The notes beneath the pieces are model-generated. The model did not search any database, was not told where the DNA came from, and was given only the letters and a program-made list of their open reading frames with translations. From assembly GCA_021300095.1 (NCBI GenBank), contig JAJTHV010000212.1, positions 1 through 43,708 of the forward strand: a stretch of 43,708 bases of DNA, read 5' to 3'. This DNA comes from Flammeovirgaceae bacterium. Lineage in GTDB: Bacteria; Bacteroidota; Bacteroidia; Cytophagales; Cyclobacteriaceae. Each line of letters starts with the position of its first letter. The first letter of the stretch is position 1. Shown here one piece after another: positions 35,037-42,658 of this stretch. A program made the position numbers and the translations under genes.

Positions 35037-36254
35037 ATGCAAAAATCATTGCTCTTCCTGGCGGGAATTTTTCTCGTAGCCAACCTATCGGCACAGGTTA
35101 GTTCCACACGCATCCAAAAACACATCCAAATTTTATCCAGCGATTCGTTGGAAGGCAGAGGCACCGGCACAGCTGGAGAAAAACTAGCGTTGCATTACAT
35201 TCAATCCCAATGGAAAGAAATGGGTGTATTGCCCAGAGGAGATGGCAAGGGTTATAGCCAAAAATTTACTTTTAAATCGGGAGTGCATGGCACTGGAGCG
35301 GAAGGCACTGCTTACAATGTTGTTGGATACATCGATAACAAAGCACCCAATACGGTGGTGATCGGAGCACACTACGATCACCTTGGCTTAGGAAATCAGG
35401 GCAGTTCGTTGGATGCCAACCCGCAAAATAAAATCCACAACGGAGCCGATGACAATGCTTCGGGGGTAGCCGGTGTATTAGAATTGGCTCGGTACTTCCA
35501 AACCAACAAAGTAAAAGAATCCACCAACTTTTTATTCATCTGCTTTAGTGGCGAAGAATTAGGCTTGTATGGATCCAAGTTTTTCACCGAGCAACCCACC
35601 ATTCCTTTGGATAAATTCACCTAGATGGTCAATAGGGACATGGTAGGTCGCTTAGATCCTGCCACAAAAAGTCTGGCGGTAAGCGGCACGGGCACCAGCC
35701 CTGTGTGGGAACCACTGCTCAAAAGTTTATCCAGCGATCACTTAAAAATCAAAACCGACTCTGCTGGCGTGGGCCCATCCGATCATACGTCATTTTATCT
35801 GAAGAATATTCCGGTTCTCCACTTCTTCACGGGTTCGCACAGCGACTATCACAAGCCTTCAGATGATGTTGAGAAAATCAATGTAGATGGCGAAAAAGAA
35901 ATTCTCGATTTGATTATTCAGCTAACCGAAAAACTAAACGGTCAACCCAAGTTGGCCTTCCTCACAACAAAAAATAAATCCATGAGTTCAGCCCGATCTT
36001 TTAAAGTAACGATGGGCGTTATGCCAAGCTATACTTCCAATGAAGAAGGTTTAAAAGTAGATGGCGTCAGCGAAGGTAAGCCTGCCCAAAAAGCCGGCAT
36101 CCTGACCGGAGATGTGATTGTTCAGATTGGCGATTACACCATCAAAGACATCCAGGCTTATATGGATTCGCTTACCAAATTTGAAAAAGGACAAACCGTG
36201 CCGGTGAAAGTGAAACGAGGTGGAGAAACCGTAACCGTTCAGGTAACTTTCTAA
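35037..36254 (+). pseudogene. M28-family aminopeptidase with PDZ domain, interrupted by in-frame TAG
   Basis: The frame reads a complete 405-codon protein except for an amber codon at 35622-35624. Codons 1-195 encode a signal peptide (MQKSLLFLAGIFLVANLSAQ) and the first part of an M28 zinc peptidase: 'IGAHYDHLGLG' (H112), 'NGADDNASGVAG' (D138) and 'FSGEELGLYGS' (E173, E174). Codons 197-405 continue in the same frame with 'MVNRDMVGRL' (D201 ligand), 'GSHSDYHKPSDD' (H272 ligand) and a C-terminal PDZ domain (about 330-405, 'GKPAQKAGILTGDVIVQIGD'). Neither part has all zinc ligands, so without read-through the enzyme is inactive. The second part starts with ATG right after the stop. It may be a recent nonsense mutation or a sequencing error. 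Confidence 0.85.
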
Positions 36255-36288
36255 AATTCGTATTCTTCATAACTAAACCTATCCCCTT

Positions 36289-37149
36289 ATGAAATGGACC
36301 GGAAGAAGACAAAGCTCGAATGTAGATGACCAGCGCGGCAGCAGTGGTGGCGGAGGTGGTTTACCTGGCGGCTTGCTAAGCAAAGGAGGCTTGGGCACGA
36401 TTGTAGTTGTTTTGCTGATCAGTTGGCTGACAGGAGTGAATCCGCTTTCATTGCTTCAGCAAACCAATATTGATTCGGGACCTACTCAATCTGTCACATT
36501 AGCACCAAACCCCGAAGAAGAAGAACTCAAAAGTTTTGTGTCGGTGGTGTTAGCCTCAACGGAAGACGTGTGGCAAGCGCAACTTCCCGGCTATCGATTT
36601 CCGGTGTTGGAATTATTTCGAGGCCAAACCCAATCCGGTTGCGGATCAGCTACTTCGGCATCAGGGCCATTTTATTGCAGTGCCGATGAACGGGTATACA
36701 TCGACCTGAGTTTCTATGAAGAATTAAAAAATCAACTCAACGCTCCGGGCGATTTCGCGCAAGCGTATGTGATTGCACATGAAGTGGGACATCACATTCA
36801 ACACCTGCGAGGCATTACCGATAAAGTGCATGCCATGCGGGATAAACTAAGCGATGAAGAATACAACAAACTTTCTGTAAAGTTGGAACTGCAAGCTGAT
36901 TTCCTGGCGGGAATGTGGGCACACTATGCGAAAGACAATCGCGATTTTATTGAAGAAGGCGATATTGAAGAAGCATTGAATGCGGCAGCCGCCATTGGTG
37001 ACGATCGACTGCAAAAGAAATTTCAGGGAACTGTAGTGCCTGATTCGTTTACACATGGCACTTCGGAGCAACGTGTGCGATGGTTTTTGAAAGGTTTTAA
37101 AACCGGAGACATGGCGCAAGGCGATACTTTTTCTACCGATAACTTATAA
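36289..37149 (+). CDS. YpfJ-family neutral zinc metallopeptidase
   Basis: This 286-residue membrane-anchored protein belongs to the PF04228 family. The start '[17 protein letters not shown]' and a glycine-rich stretch (about 17-37) precede one transmembrane helix (about 35-50). The peptidase domain holds '[26 protein letters not shown]' type residues with two cysteines, the zinc motif '[11 protein letters not shown]' (HEVGH at 164-168) and the likely third-ligand region '[15 protein letters not shown]' (about 199-213). The C-terminus '[17 protein letters not shown]' is also characteristic. The substrate is not known for the family; an envelope quality-control role is inference. It follows the broken M28 peptidase gene by 34 bases. 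Confidence 0.92.
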   Translation: MKWTGRRQSSNVDDQRGSSGGGGGLPGGLLSKGGLGTIVVVLLISWLTGVNPLSLLQQTNIDSGPTQSVTLAPNPEEEELKSFVSVVLASTEDVWQAQLPGYRFPVLELFRGQTQSGCGSATSASGPFYCSADERVYIDLSFYEELKNQLNAPGDFAQAYVIAHEVGHHIQHLRGITDKVHAMRDKLSDEEYNKLSVKLELQADFLAGMWAHYAKDNRDFIEEGDIEEALNAAAAIGDDRLQKKFQGTVVPDSFTHGTSEQRVRWFLKGFKTGDMAQGDTFSTDNL

Positions 37150-37177
37150 CAGCCCGAACGAACTTTGAATTCCAACT

Positions 37178-37207
37178 TTTGATTCTAAAAATCTCCTTCT
37201 ATTTTTG
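37178..37207 (+). promoter_or_regulatory. Bacteroidota-type promoter of yebC
   Basis: TTTG (37178-37181) and TATTTTTG (37200-37207) are separated by 18 bases, within the accepted spacing. The yebC start codon is at 37232. Confidence 0.5.
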
Positions 37208-37231
37208 CTCACCAAACTGATTTAAACAACT

Positions 37232-37939
37232 ATGGGACGCGTATTTGAGAAAAGAAAACACACCATGTTTGCCCGCTTTGACAGGATGGCGAAAGCATTT
37301 ACGCGCATCGGCAAAGACATTGCGATGGCGGTGAAAAACGGTGGCCCTAATCCCGATAACAACCCGAAGCTAAGGATGGCTATCCGCAATGCGAAGGGCG
37401 TAAATATGCCGAAGGATCGAGTAGAAGCTGCGATAAAACGTGCTTCATCCAAGGAAGAAAAAGACTTTCAAGAGATTGTTTACGAGGGCTACGCTCCACA
37501 CGGTGTGCCTGTGTTGGTAGAGTGCGCTACCGACAATCCTACTCGTACCGTTGCGAACATTCGGCTTCAGTTTTCAAAAAATGATGGCAGCATGGGAAAT
37601 TCGGGTTCGGTGTCATTCATGTTTGAACGTAAAGGTGTTTTCAAATTTGAACCATCCAAACTTAATTTAGATGAACTAGAATTGGATCTGATTGATGCCG
37701 GTGCCGAAGACATTCAACGCGATGCGGAGGAAACCATCATCTACACGAAGTTTGCCGAGTTTGGACACATGGTGAAGTTTTTAGAATCCAAAAAACTGGA
37801 AGCCAAAAGCTCGGAGTTGCAATACATTCCCAACACCACTAAAGAACTAGGCGAAGCCGAACAAGATGAAGTGCTGAAATGTATTGAAGCGCTGGAAGCG
37901 GACGATGACGTGCAAAACGTGTATCACAATCTGGCGTAA
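37232..37939 (+). CDS. yebC: YebC/PmpR/TACO1-family regulatory protein
   Basis: The 235-residue cytoplasmic protein matches the whole length of the YebC family. The N-terminal domain has 'MGRVFEKRKHTMFARFDRMAKAF' type opening (a variant of the usual 'MAGHSKWANIKHRK'), followed by 'AKGVNMPKDRVEAAIKRAS', 'YEGYAPHGVPVLVECATDNPTRTVANIR' and 'GSVSFMFERKGVF'. Members act as DNA-binding regulators or, as shown for TACO1 and some bacterial members, help ribosomes translate difficult motifs such as proline runs. It has its own promoter and is convergent with the sulfatase-fold gene, six bases apart. In many genomes yebC lies next to ruvC; that is not the case here. Confidence 0.93.
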   Translation: MGRVFEKRKHTMFARFDRMAKAFTRIGKDIAMAVKNGGPNPDNNPKLRMAIRNAKGVNMPKDRVEAAIKRASSKEEKDFQEIVYEGYAPHGVPVLVECATDNPTRTVANIRLQFSKNDGSMGNSGSVSFMFERKGVFKFEPSKLNLDELELDLIDAGAEDIQRDAEETIIYTKFAEFGHMVKFLESKKLEAKSSELQYIPNTTKELGEAEQDEVLKCIEALEADDDVQNVYHNLA

Positions 37940-37945
37940 GCTAAA

Positions 37946-39931
37946 TCATTTCGGGTGCGCCAGTTTCACCTGATTTCCCTCACGGGTCAGGTTATCATCT
38001 ACCATGCGGTTGTTGTAATGCTGTATAAAAGCCTTCAGCTTCGTTTCCATAGTGCTCACCGTATCCGGCAGCGTTGGAAGTAAATTACTTTTTAAAAACA
38101 CATCCGCCTTAAAGTCATACAAAGCAGTGGACTTACTTCCATCAAATTGAAGTAAGTAATTGCCTTGGAAAAATTGGTACTGATTATTCAGGTAGGTAAA
38201 TGCAAACGGCACTTCGTGTGGATTGAAAATATCTCGTCCAAACGACACATACGGACGATCATACCCAAGTTGCGAAAGCACTGTAGGCATAATATCCACC
38301 TGTTGAATAAGTTGATTTTGAAATGAACCTTTGGATTCGCTTGGCTCATAAAAAATAATGGGGATCGAAAAATAACCCCACGCGGTGTTGTATTCCGGGT
38401 GCACAATTTCCGCAGAAGCGTGATCGGCTGTCAATACAAACAACGTGTTTTTAAACCATGGCATCTTGGAAGCTGTGGCAAAAAACCTTTTCAATGACAT
38501 ATCGGTGTATTCAATCGTTCGGTGTACCAGGCGCGGGCCGCCTTTAAATGTGTGTTCATATTCTTCCGGCAATTGGTAGGGATGATGGGATGAAAGCGTA
38601 AAAAGATTCGCATAAAACGGTTGCTGAAACGTGTTCATCTTCTGGGCGAAGTATTGCATGAATTTCTCATCCCAGATTCCCCAGATGCCGTCAAAATCTT
38701 CGTTGTGGTTGTATTCATCTTTTCCGAAATAATCATTAAACCCACTTTGTCGGGCAAAAGCATCAAAGCCCATCGATCCGTTGGGCGCACCATGGAAAAA
38801 CGCACTGTAGTATCCCTTCTCACGCAATAAATTCGGCAGGCTGTTGATTGTATTACCCGAAAAATGCGAAAGCACGAAAGGCACTTCAATGGATGGAATA
38901 CTCGCAATCACCGAAGGCATGGCATCGATCGACTTGCGACCGTTGGCCATGGAATATTGAAAAGCATGACTGACACCGATCAATGAATCTAAAAAAGGTG
39001 TGTAGCCCGGATGATTTTTTTTATCCGGATGATAAGCTCCAACAAACTCCTTCGAGAAACTTTCCAAAATAATGACAACCACATTCTTTTTGTTGAATTG
39101 GCGTGTGGTATCCGGGAAACGAAGGGGTGAGAAAACTTTATTTAAATCCTCCTCATTCGCAAAGTAATTGACTTTCTGAATAACGTTTGCTTTGGCTGTT
39201 CGCATCAATGCAAATGGGGTGTTCAACACCAAATTGACATCTTTCGGTTCGGTGGCATACGCTGCGGCATTGCTAAGTGTGATGGGCCGGGTGCTTTCGC
39301 GAAAGCCCCCTCGGGCGCCACCGATGAAAAGCCCAATGGAAAGTAAAAAACCGATCAGTCCAAACCCATAGAATGCCACTGGCTTTTTTAGTTGGGGGCC
39401 TTCATAGCGTATCAGCTTGCGTGAACCTGTAACCAACAGCGCTATCAAGGCGACAAAAAACAGAAATACATACCAGTAATCGATTATGAACTGAAAAAAC
39501 AAAGCACCGAGATTTGTCTCGTTCTCAAATTGGTTGAGCACGCTTAACGTGGTTCTTCGCAACGTAAATCGATAATAGATAATGTCAGCGGAGTTGACGG
39601 CCATCGCAATTGCGTTCGAGATGACAAAAACCCAAAACAGCAGTTTTCGATAAGCCGGCTTGAAGCGGATCATCAAAGGTGTAATCATCAAAAGAATGAA
39701 TAGGGAGTTGGAATACAGCATAGCTGCCAAATCAAAACGCAAGCCCCCCCCCATAATCAATAGCATCCTGTGCCACGTCATGTCAGGGAAAAAAGCAGTG
39801 TTGAACAAGAAAAAGGCAATCCGGCTAACGGAATACAACAGCATGACCAAGCCCAGACTCAAAATCAGGGACGCGTATATATTTCCCCTCAGCCTCAGAT
39901 CGTTCTTATTTTCAGTAAAAAATCCCATCAT
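37946..39931 (-). CDS. LTA-synthase-like sulfatase-fold membrane protein
   Basis: I start at the ATG at 39931 (MMGFFTENKND); a TTG at 39940 would add three residues. The product is 661 residues. Five transmembrane helices occupy about 17-205, followed by an extracytoplasmic sulfatase-superfamily domain: 'VVVIILESFSKEFVGAY' (E290), nucleophile region 'MANGRKSIDAMPSVIAS' (S334 in place of the Thr of LtaS) and 'FVLTADHASAEI' (D503, H504). In Gram-negatives such enzymes transfer phosphoglycerol or phosphoethanolamine to lipids or glycans, and the Bacteroidota substrate is unknown. The gene is alone, divergent from the porin-like gene, with two hairpins in the gap. Confidence 0.9.
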   Translation of the reverse strand: MMGFFTENKNDLRLRGNIYASLILSLGLVMLLYSVSRIAFFLFNTAFFPDMTWHRMLLIMGGGLRFDLAAMLYSNSLFILLMITPLMIRFKPAYRKLLFWVFVISNAIAMAVNSADIIYYRFTLRRTTLSVLNQFENETNLGALFFQFIIDYWYVFLFFVALIALLVTGSRKLIRYEGPQLKKPVAFYGFGLIGFLLSIGLFIGGARGGFRESTRPITLSNAAAYATEPKDVNLVLNTPFALMRTAKANVIQKVNYFANEEDLNKVFSPLRFPDTTRQFNKKNVVVIILESFSKEFVGAYHPDKKNHPGYTPFLDSLIGVSHAFQYSMANGRKSIDAMPSVIASIPSIEVPFVLSHFSGNTINSLPNLLREKGYYSAFFHGAPNGSMGFDAFARQSGFNDYFGKDEYNHNEDFDGIWGIWDEKFMQYFAQKMNTFQQPFYANLFTLSSHHPYQLPEEYEHTFKGGPRLVHRTIEYTDMSLKRFFATASKMPWFKNTLFVLTADHASAEIVHPEYNTAWGYFSIPIIFYEPSESKGSFQNQLIQQVDIMPTVLSQLGYDRPYVSFGRDIFNPHEVPFAFTYLNNQYQFFQGNYLLQFDGSKSTALYDFKADVFLKSNLLPTLPDTVSTMETKLKAFIQHYNNRMVDDNLTREGNQVKLAHPK

Positions 39932-39988
39932 GTGCCTCAAAATAAGCTATTCAAAATGTAAAGACCATGTGTATTTGATTAATTGTCT

Positions 39989-40034
39989 TAGTTTTGTCAG
40001 TTGTGAAAACCAACTGACCACCTTTATCAAGGTG
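39989..40034. promoter_or_regulatory. Two abutting hairpins in the divergent gap upstream of the porin-like gene
   Basis: Hairpin A has arms GTCAGTTG (39996-40003) and CAACTGAC (40011-40018). Hairpin B has arms CACCTT (40019-40024) and AAGGTG (40029-40034). A -7-like TAGTTTTG (39989-39996) precedes them. The right arm of A could instead pair partly with GTTG further downstream (about 40038-40041), extending B, so the two structures may be mutually exclusive. Operator or attenuator-like leader are both possible. Confidence 0.35.
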
Positions 40035-40070
40035 TTAGGTTGATTAGATCCACTAAACAAAATCCCCACG

Positions 40071-40964
40071 ATGCGAGTCGTTGTCGCTGTTATTCTTATT
40101 TTTCTTTCCGCTGGCCATAGTTGGAGCCAGAATGTAGAGTCATTTGGTATCATTGTCGGGCTTAATTCGCCCATCACCATCGATGAAGGTCTTCAAAAAG
40201 ATCCTCGGTATTTCGGGCAGTTCACTTTGCGCGCCTCCCCGATCGGGTTTTCGTATGGACTTGATAAACTTGGCTACGGTTATCTGATTACACCTACTTA
40301 TCTTCAAATCGGTCAGAAATACATTATTAAAAATACCATTGGTGGTGAGGTGGGCACACGGGATATTCAAATGGACTATATCAGCGTGCCGATTGCCCTC
40401 AAATTGCACATCAACGATTTAGCGTTTTTCAGGCTCAGTGCGGTAGCTGCCCTCAACTTTAACTATCTCATCAGTGGCCGAGAATTGATTACACACTCTT
40501 CATCCAAAGTACGGTTTCCTTCGGGAGTAAGTGTTCCTATTACACCGGGTTATATCGTTGCCTATGATGGTGTTTTTATTCCATCAGTTGATCAACAAGA
40601 ATATGTATCAACCGATAAATTCAATGCTTTTCAGCTTTTTGCCGGAGTAGGGCTGCACTCTGATTTTGATCTGAATGACAATTGGAGTTTAAACTTTGAT
40701 GGCCGAGTAAACTTTGGCATTTTCGATCCGCGCCAATCGAGTTATTTGGATCAATTGAAAAAGCCCAGTGGAACACCCGATATCAATAATCTACCGGGAG
40801 CACCCGATTTATCCGGACAAAGACGTGAAGTTTATCTCTCGGTTAATTTTGGGTTGAGCTATATCATCCAAAGTACCGCGAAGCAAAAAGTAAAGAAAAC
40901 TACTATTAAAGATCGAGGCGGTAACAAGGGCATGCCCAAACCTCGCAACAAAAAATCCCGATAA
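40071..40964 (+). CDS. Outer-membrane beta-barrel (porin-like) protein
   Basis: The 297-residue protein has a signal peptide (MRVVVAVILIFLSAGHSWSQ). Strands such as 'YFGQFTLRASPIGFSYGLD', 'MDYISVPIALKLHI', 'FFRLSAVAALNFNYLIS', 'AFQLFAGVGLHSDFDLN' and 'REVYLSVNFGLSYII' form an outer-membrane barrel of the PF13568 kind. After the last strand about 27 very basic residues follow (about 271-297, Lys/Arg/Gly/Pro rich), so the protein does not end in the usual terminal aromatic; this tail is unusual and could bind lipopolysaccharide or nucleic acid, or be disordered. Function is unknown. Its stop lies inside a terminator hairpin. Confidence 0.75.
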   Translation: MRVVVAVILIFLSAGHSWSQNVESFGIIVGLNSPITIDEGLQKDPRYFGQFTLRASPIGFSYGLDKLGYGYLITPTYLQIGQKYIIKNTIGGEVGTRDIQMDYISVPIALKLHINDLAFFRLSAVAALNFNYLISGRELITHSSSKVRFPSGVSVPITPGYIVAYDGVFIPSVDQQEYVSTDKFNAFQLFAGVGLHSDFDLNDNWSLNFDGRVNFGIFDPRQSSYLDQLKKPSGTPDINNLPGAPDLSGQRREVYLSVNFGLSYIIQSTAKQKVKKTTIKDRGGNKGMPKPRNKKSR

Positions 40965-40979
40965 AAAAACCGGGACTTT
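40952..40979. terminator. Terminator between convergent genes
   Basis: AAAATCCCG (40952-40960) pairs with CGGGACTTT (40971-40979) with one mismatch, around a ten-base A-rich loop. A and T runs on either side allow action in both directions. It overlaps the stop of the porin-like gene and precedes the end of the TerB-like gene. Confidence 0.5.
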
Positions 40980-41005
40980 AAAAAAGTGAATGATCGTATT
41001 ACTGA

Positions 41006-41443
41006 TTAGCCGATTAGGAACAAAGCCCTCTTCATTGCTTCCGCATGACTCTGTCCGTTTTTAATATTGCTTTGAATTGTTTCCACCAATTCTTTCACAT
41101 TTTCTTTTTTGTAGCCGAATTTGATAGCAAAAATATGCGACAGTTTCATTTCCTCCTGATGAATAGACTGGTCGATGCTCATCATGTGTACTAAATCATA
41201 TAGCTGATCAAATTTTTCTTTTGAATCGGCAGGCACTTCAAAAACAACGTCAGTAGGATTGCTTTTTATTTCCTTTAATTGGCTTTCTGAAATGTTATTG
41301 CGCTTCGCAATAGATTTGAGCAGGTCGTATTCGGCTGAATCAAAGTTGCCATCAACAGCCGCCATCTCAATCAGGTTTTTCATGTGACTGCGAGCCGTGG
41401 ACTTTCCTTGTTTAAATACGCCTAGAATATCGGTGAATTTCAT
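41006..41443 (-). CDS. TerB-like (tellurite-resistance-fold) helical protein
   Basis: I start at the ATG at 41443 (MKFTDILGVFKQGK), giving 145 residues; an upstream in-frame codon would add ten unlikely residues. The body is all helical, with 'MKNLIEMAAVDGNFDSAEYDLLKSIAKRNN' type TerB motif: acidic residues after 'AAVDG' that bind metal in TerB and DjlA relatives. A second repeat is 'YDLVHMMSIDQSIHQEEMKLSHIFAIKFG'. Such stand-alone domains are linked to stress responses; the role here is unknown. It is convergent with the porin-like gene and downstream of the APH-fold kinase on the same strand. Confidence 0.75.
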   Translation of the reverse strand: MKFTDILGVFKQGKSTARSHMKNLIEMAAVDGNFDSAEYDLLKSIAKRNNISESQLKEIKSNPTDVVFEVPADSKEKFDQLYDLVHMMSIDQSIHQEEMKLSHIFAIKFGYKKENVKELVETIQSNIKNGQSHAEAMKRALFLIG

Positions 41444-41528
41444 GGTCAGGGAGTTTGGGTGTATAAGTTTCAAGCTAAGCTGAAAAACTTAAAAAGTCAA
41501 TGACAACTACCTATTTAATTATTGAGAT

Positions 41529-42551
41529 TCATCGAATTTTAAGAGAGCCAAATTGATCCAATAATTGCAATTGATTCTGTGCTCTAGTTAAATTGTGATG
41601 CTCATATCGTGCACCATAATAACAATCATCATTGAAATAATCGGTTAAGAATCGCAAAGCTTGCATGTAAATCAAAAACTGGCCCGCAAAGAAAAAGGCG
41701 GTGTTTTCCTCTTTTGAAAGTTCATCTTTCATCGCATCCGAATAGCCTTGCACTATGGCATGATAATAATCCGGTCGGACTTCAATTTTTGTAAAATCTT
41801 TTTCCTCTTCGTTGGCTGGAGCTAAATAGGTGCGCATCATATCGCCCACATCGCTGAAGAAATAGCCGGGCATGACTGTATCGAGGTCAATGACACAAAT
41901 TCCTTTGTCACTACCGTCAAAAAGTACATTGCTGATTTTGGTATCGTGATGGGTGACACGTAATTTAAATGCCGGATTGTGGATAATGCTAATGTATTGA
42001 TCGACCAGAAAATGATAACGCTCGATTTCTTTTATTTCTTTGGCACAAGATTGTATGCGTTGCGTGTTTCCATTTTGCAATGAATCGAGAAATTGTTTGT
42101 ACCTGAATTTCAAGTTATGAAAATCGGGAATGGTGGTTTGAAGTTGTGATGCGTTGAATTTTGAAAACGCTTGAGTGAATTGACCAAATTGAAAGGCGGC
42201 TTCATACGCTTGCGCGGATGTTTCTACTACGTGAATGGTTTTGGAGTTCTTTACAAATGGCGTTAACCGAAAGTAGCCATCGGCTTCACGGACTAACTCC
42301 GCACCTTTTATTGTTTTGATTGGGGCAATTAACTGATAATTTGAATTAGAGGAATTTAAATGATCAGCGAGTAATCGAATATTGTCAGCAATTCTCTGTG
42401 GATCACTAAAAACATGATGATTGATACGCTGCAGAATAAAACTCTCGCCACTGGCTTCGACTTTCCATGTTTGGTTGATGAGTCCACCGGATAATAATTC
42501 CAGTGTCGCATTTTCAAAGGGTGAGCCGTAGTGAAGGAGAATATTCTTCAT
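41529..42551 (-). CDS. APH-fold phosphotransferase, N-acetylhexosamine kinase-like
   Basis: The 340-residue cytoplasmic kinase of the aminoglycoside phosphotransferase superfamily has a glycine-containing start 'LELLSGGLINQTWKVEASGESFILQRIN' (nucleotide-binding lobe, Gln/Arg where Lys is usual). The catalytic loop is 'RVTHHDTKISNVLFD' (D203, N208) and the metal-binding motif 'VIDLDTVMPGYFFSDVGDMMR' (D222, D224). This resembles NahK, which phosphorylates GalNAc/GlcNAc at C1 in bifidobacteria, and related Bacteroidota proteins of unproven substrate. It is not an antibiotic-resistance enzyme by context. The gene is alone between leuS and the TerB-like gene. Confidence 0.82.
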   Translation of the reverse strand: MKNILLHYGSPFENATLELLSGGLINQTWKVEASGESFILQRINHHVFSDPQRIADNIRLLADHLNSSNSNYQLIAPIKTIKGAELVREADGYFRLTPFVKNSKTIHVVETSAQAYEAAFQFGQFTQAFSKFNASQLQTTIPDFHNLKFRYKQFLDSLQNGNTQRIQSCAKEIKEIERYHFLVDQYISIIHNPAFKLRVTHHDTKISNVLFDGSDKGICVIDLDTVMPGYFFSDVGDMMRTYLAPANEEEKDFTKIEVRPDYYHAIVQGYSDAMKDELSKEENTAFFFAGQFLIYMQALRFLTDYFNDDCYYGARYEHHNLTRAQNQLQLLDQFGSLKIR

Positions 42552-42583
42552 AGAAATAAAGAAAGCCTTGCGAATATTTTATT

Positions 42584-42652
42584 GCACGCAAAGGCGCTAA
42601 TAGAGCATTTCGAATTTACATTCAAAAAAACTCGTTTGCGGACTTTGCGTGC
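42584..42652. repeat. Long inverted repeat between leuS and the kinase gene
   Basis: GCACGCAAAG (42584-42593) and CTTTGCGTGC (42643-42652) are perfect ten-base complements separated by 49 bases. The flanks AGGCGCTAA and TTTGCGGA are similar to short 'TTTGCG'-type intergenic repeats I have seen in diverse bacterial genomes. It occupies most of the 107-base gap. The loop is too long and there is no U-tract for a clear terminator. Confidence 0.4.
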
Positions 42653-42658
42653 GTCAAA

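Noticed and set aside
35622-35624. Amber codon in the M28 gene as pyrrolysine or programmed recoding
   Set aside because: No pyrrolysine machinery or recoding hairpin is visible, and the stop is not at a catalytic position; mutation or sequencing error is simpler.
41529-42551. Aminoglycoside-resistance phosphotransferase
   Set aside because: The catalytic fold is shared, but the sequence fits the NahK-like sugar kinase branch better and the context is housekeeping.
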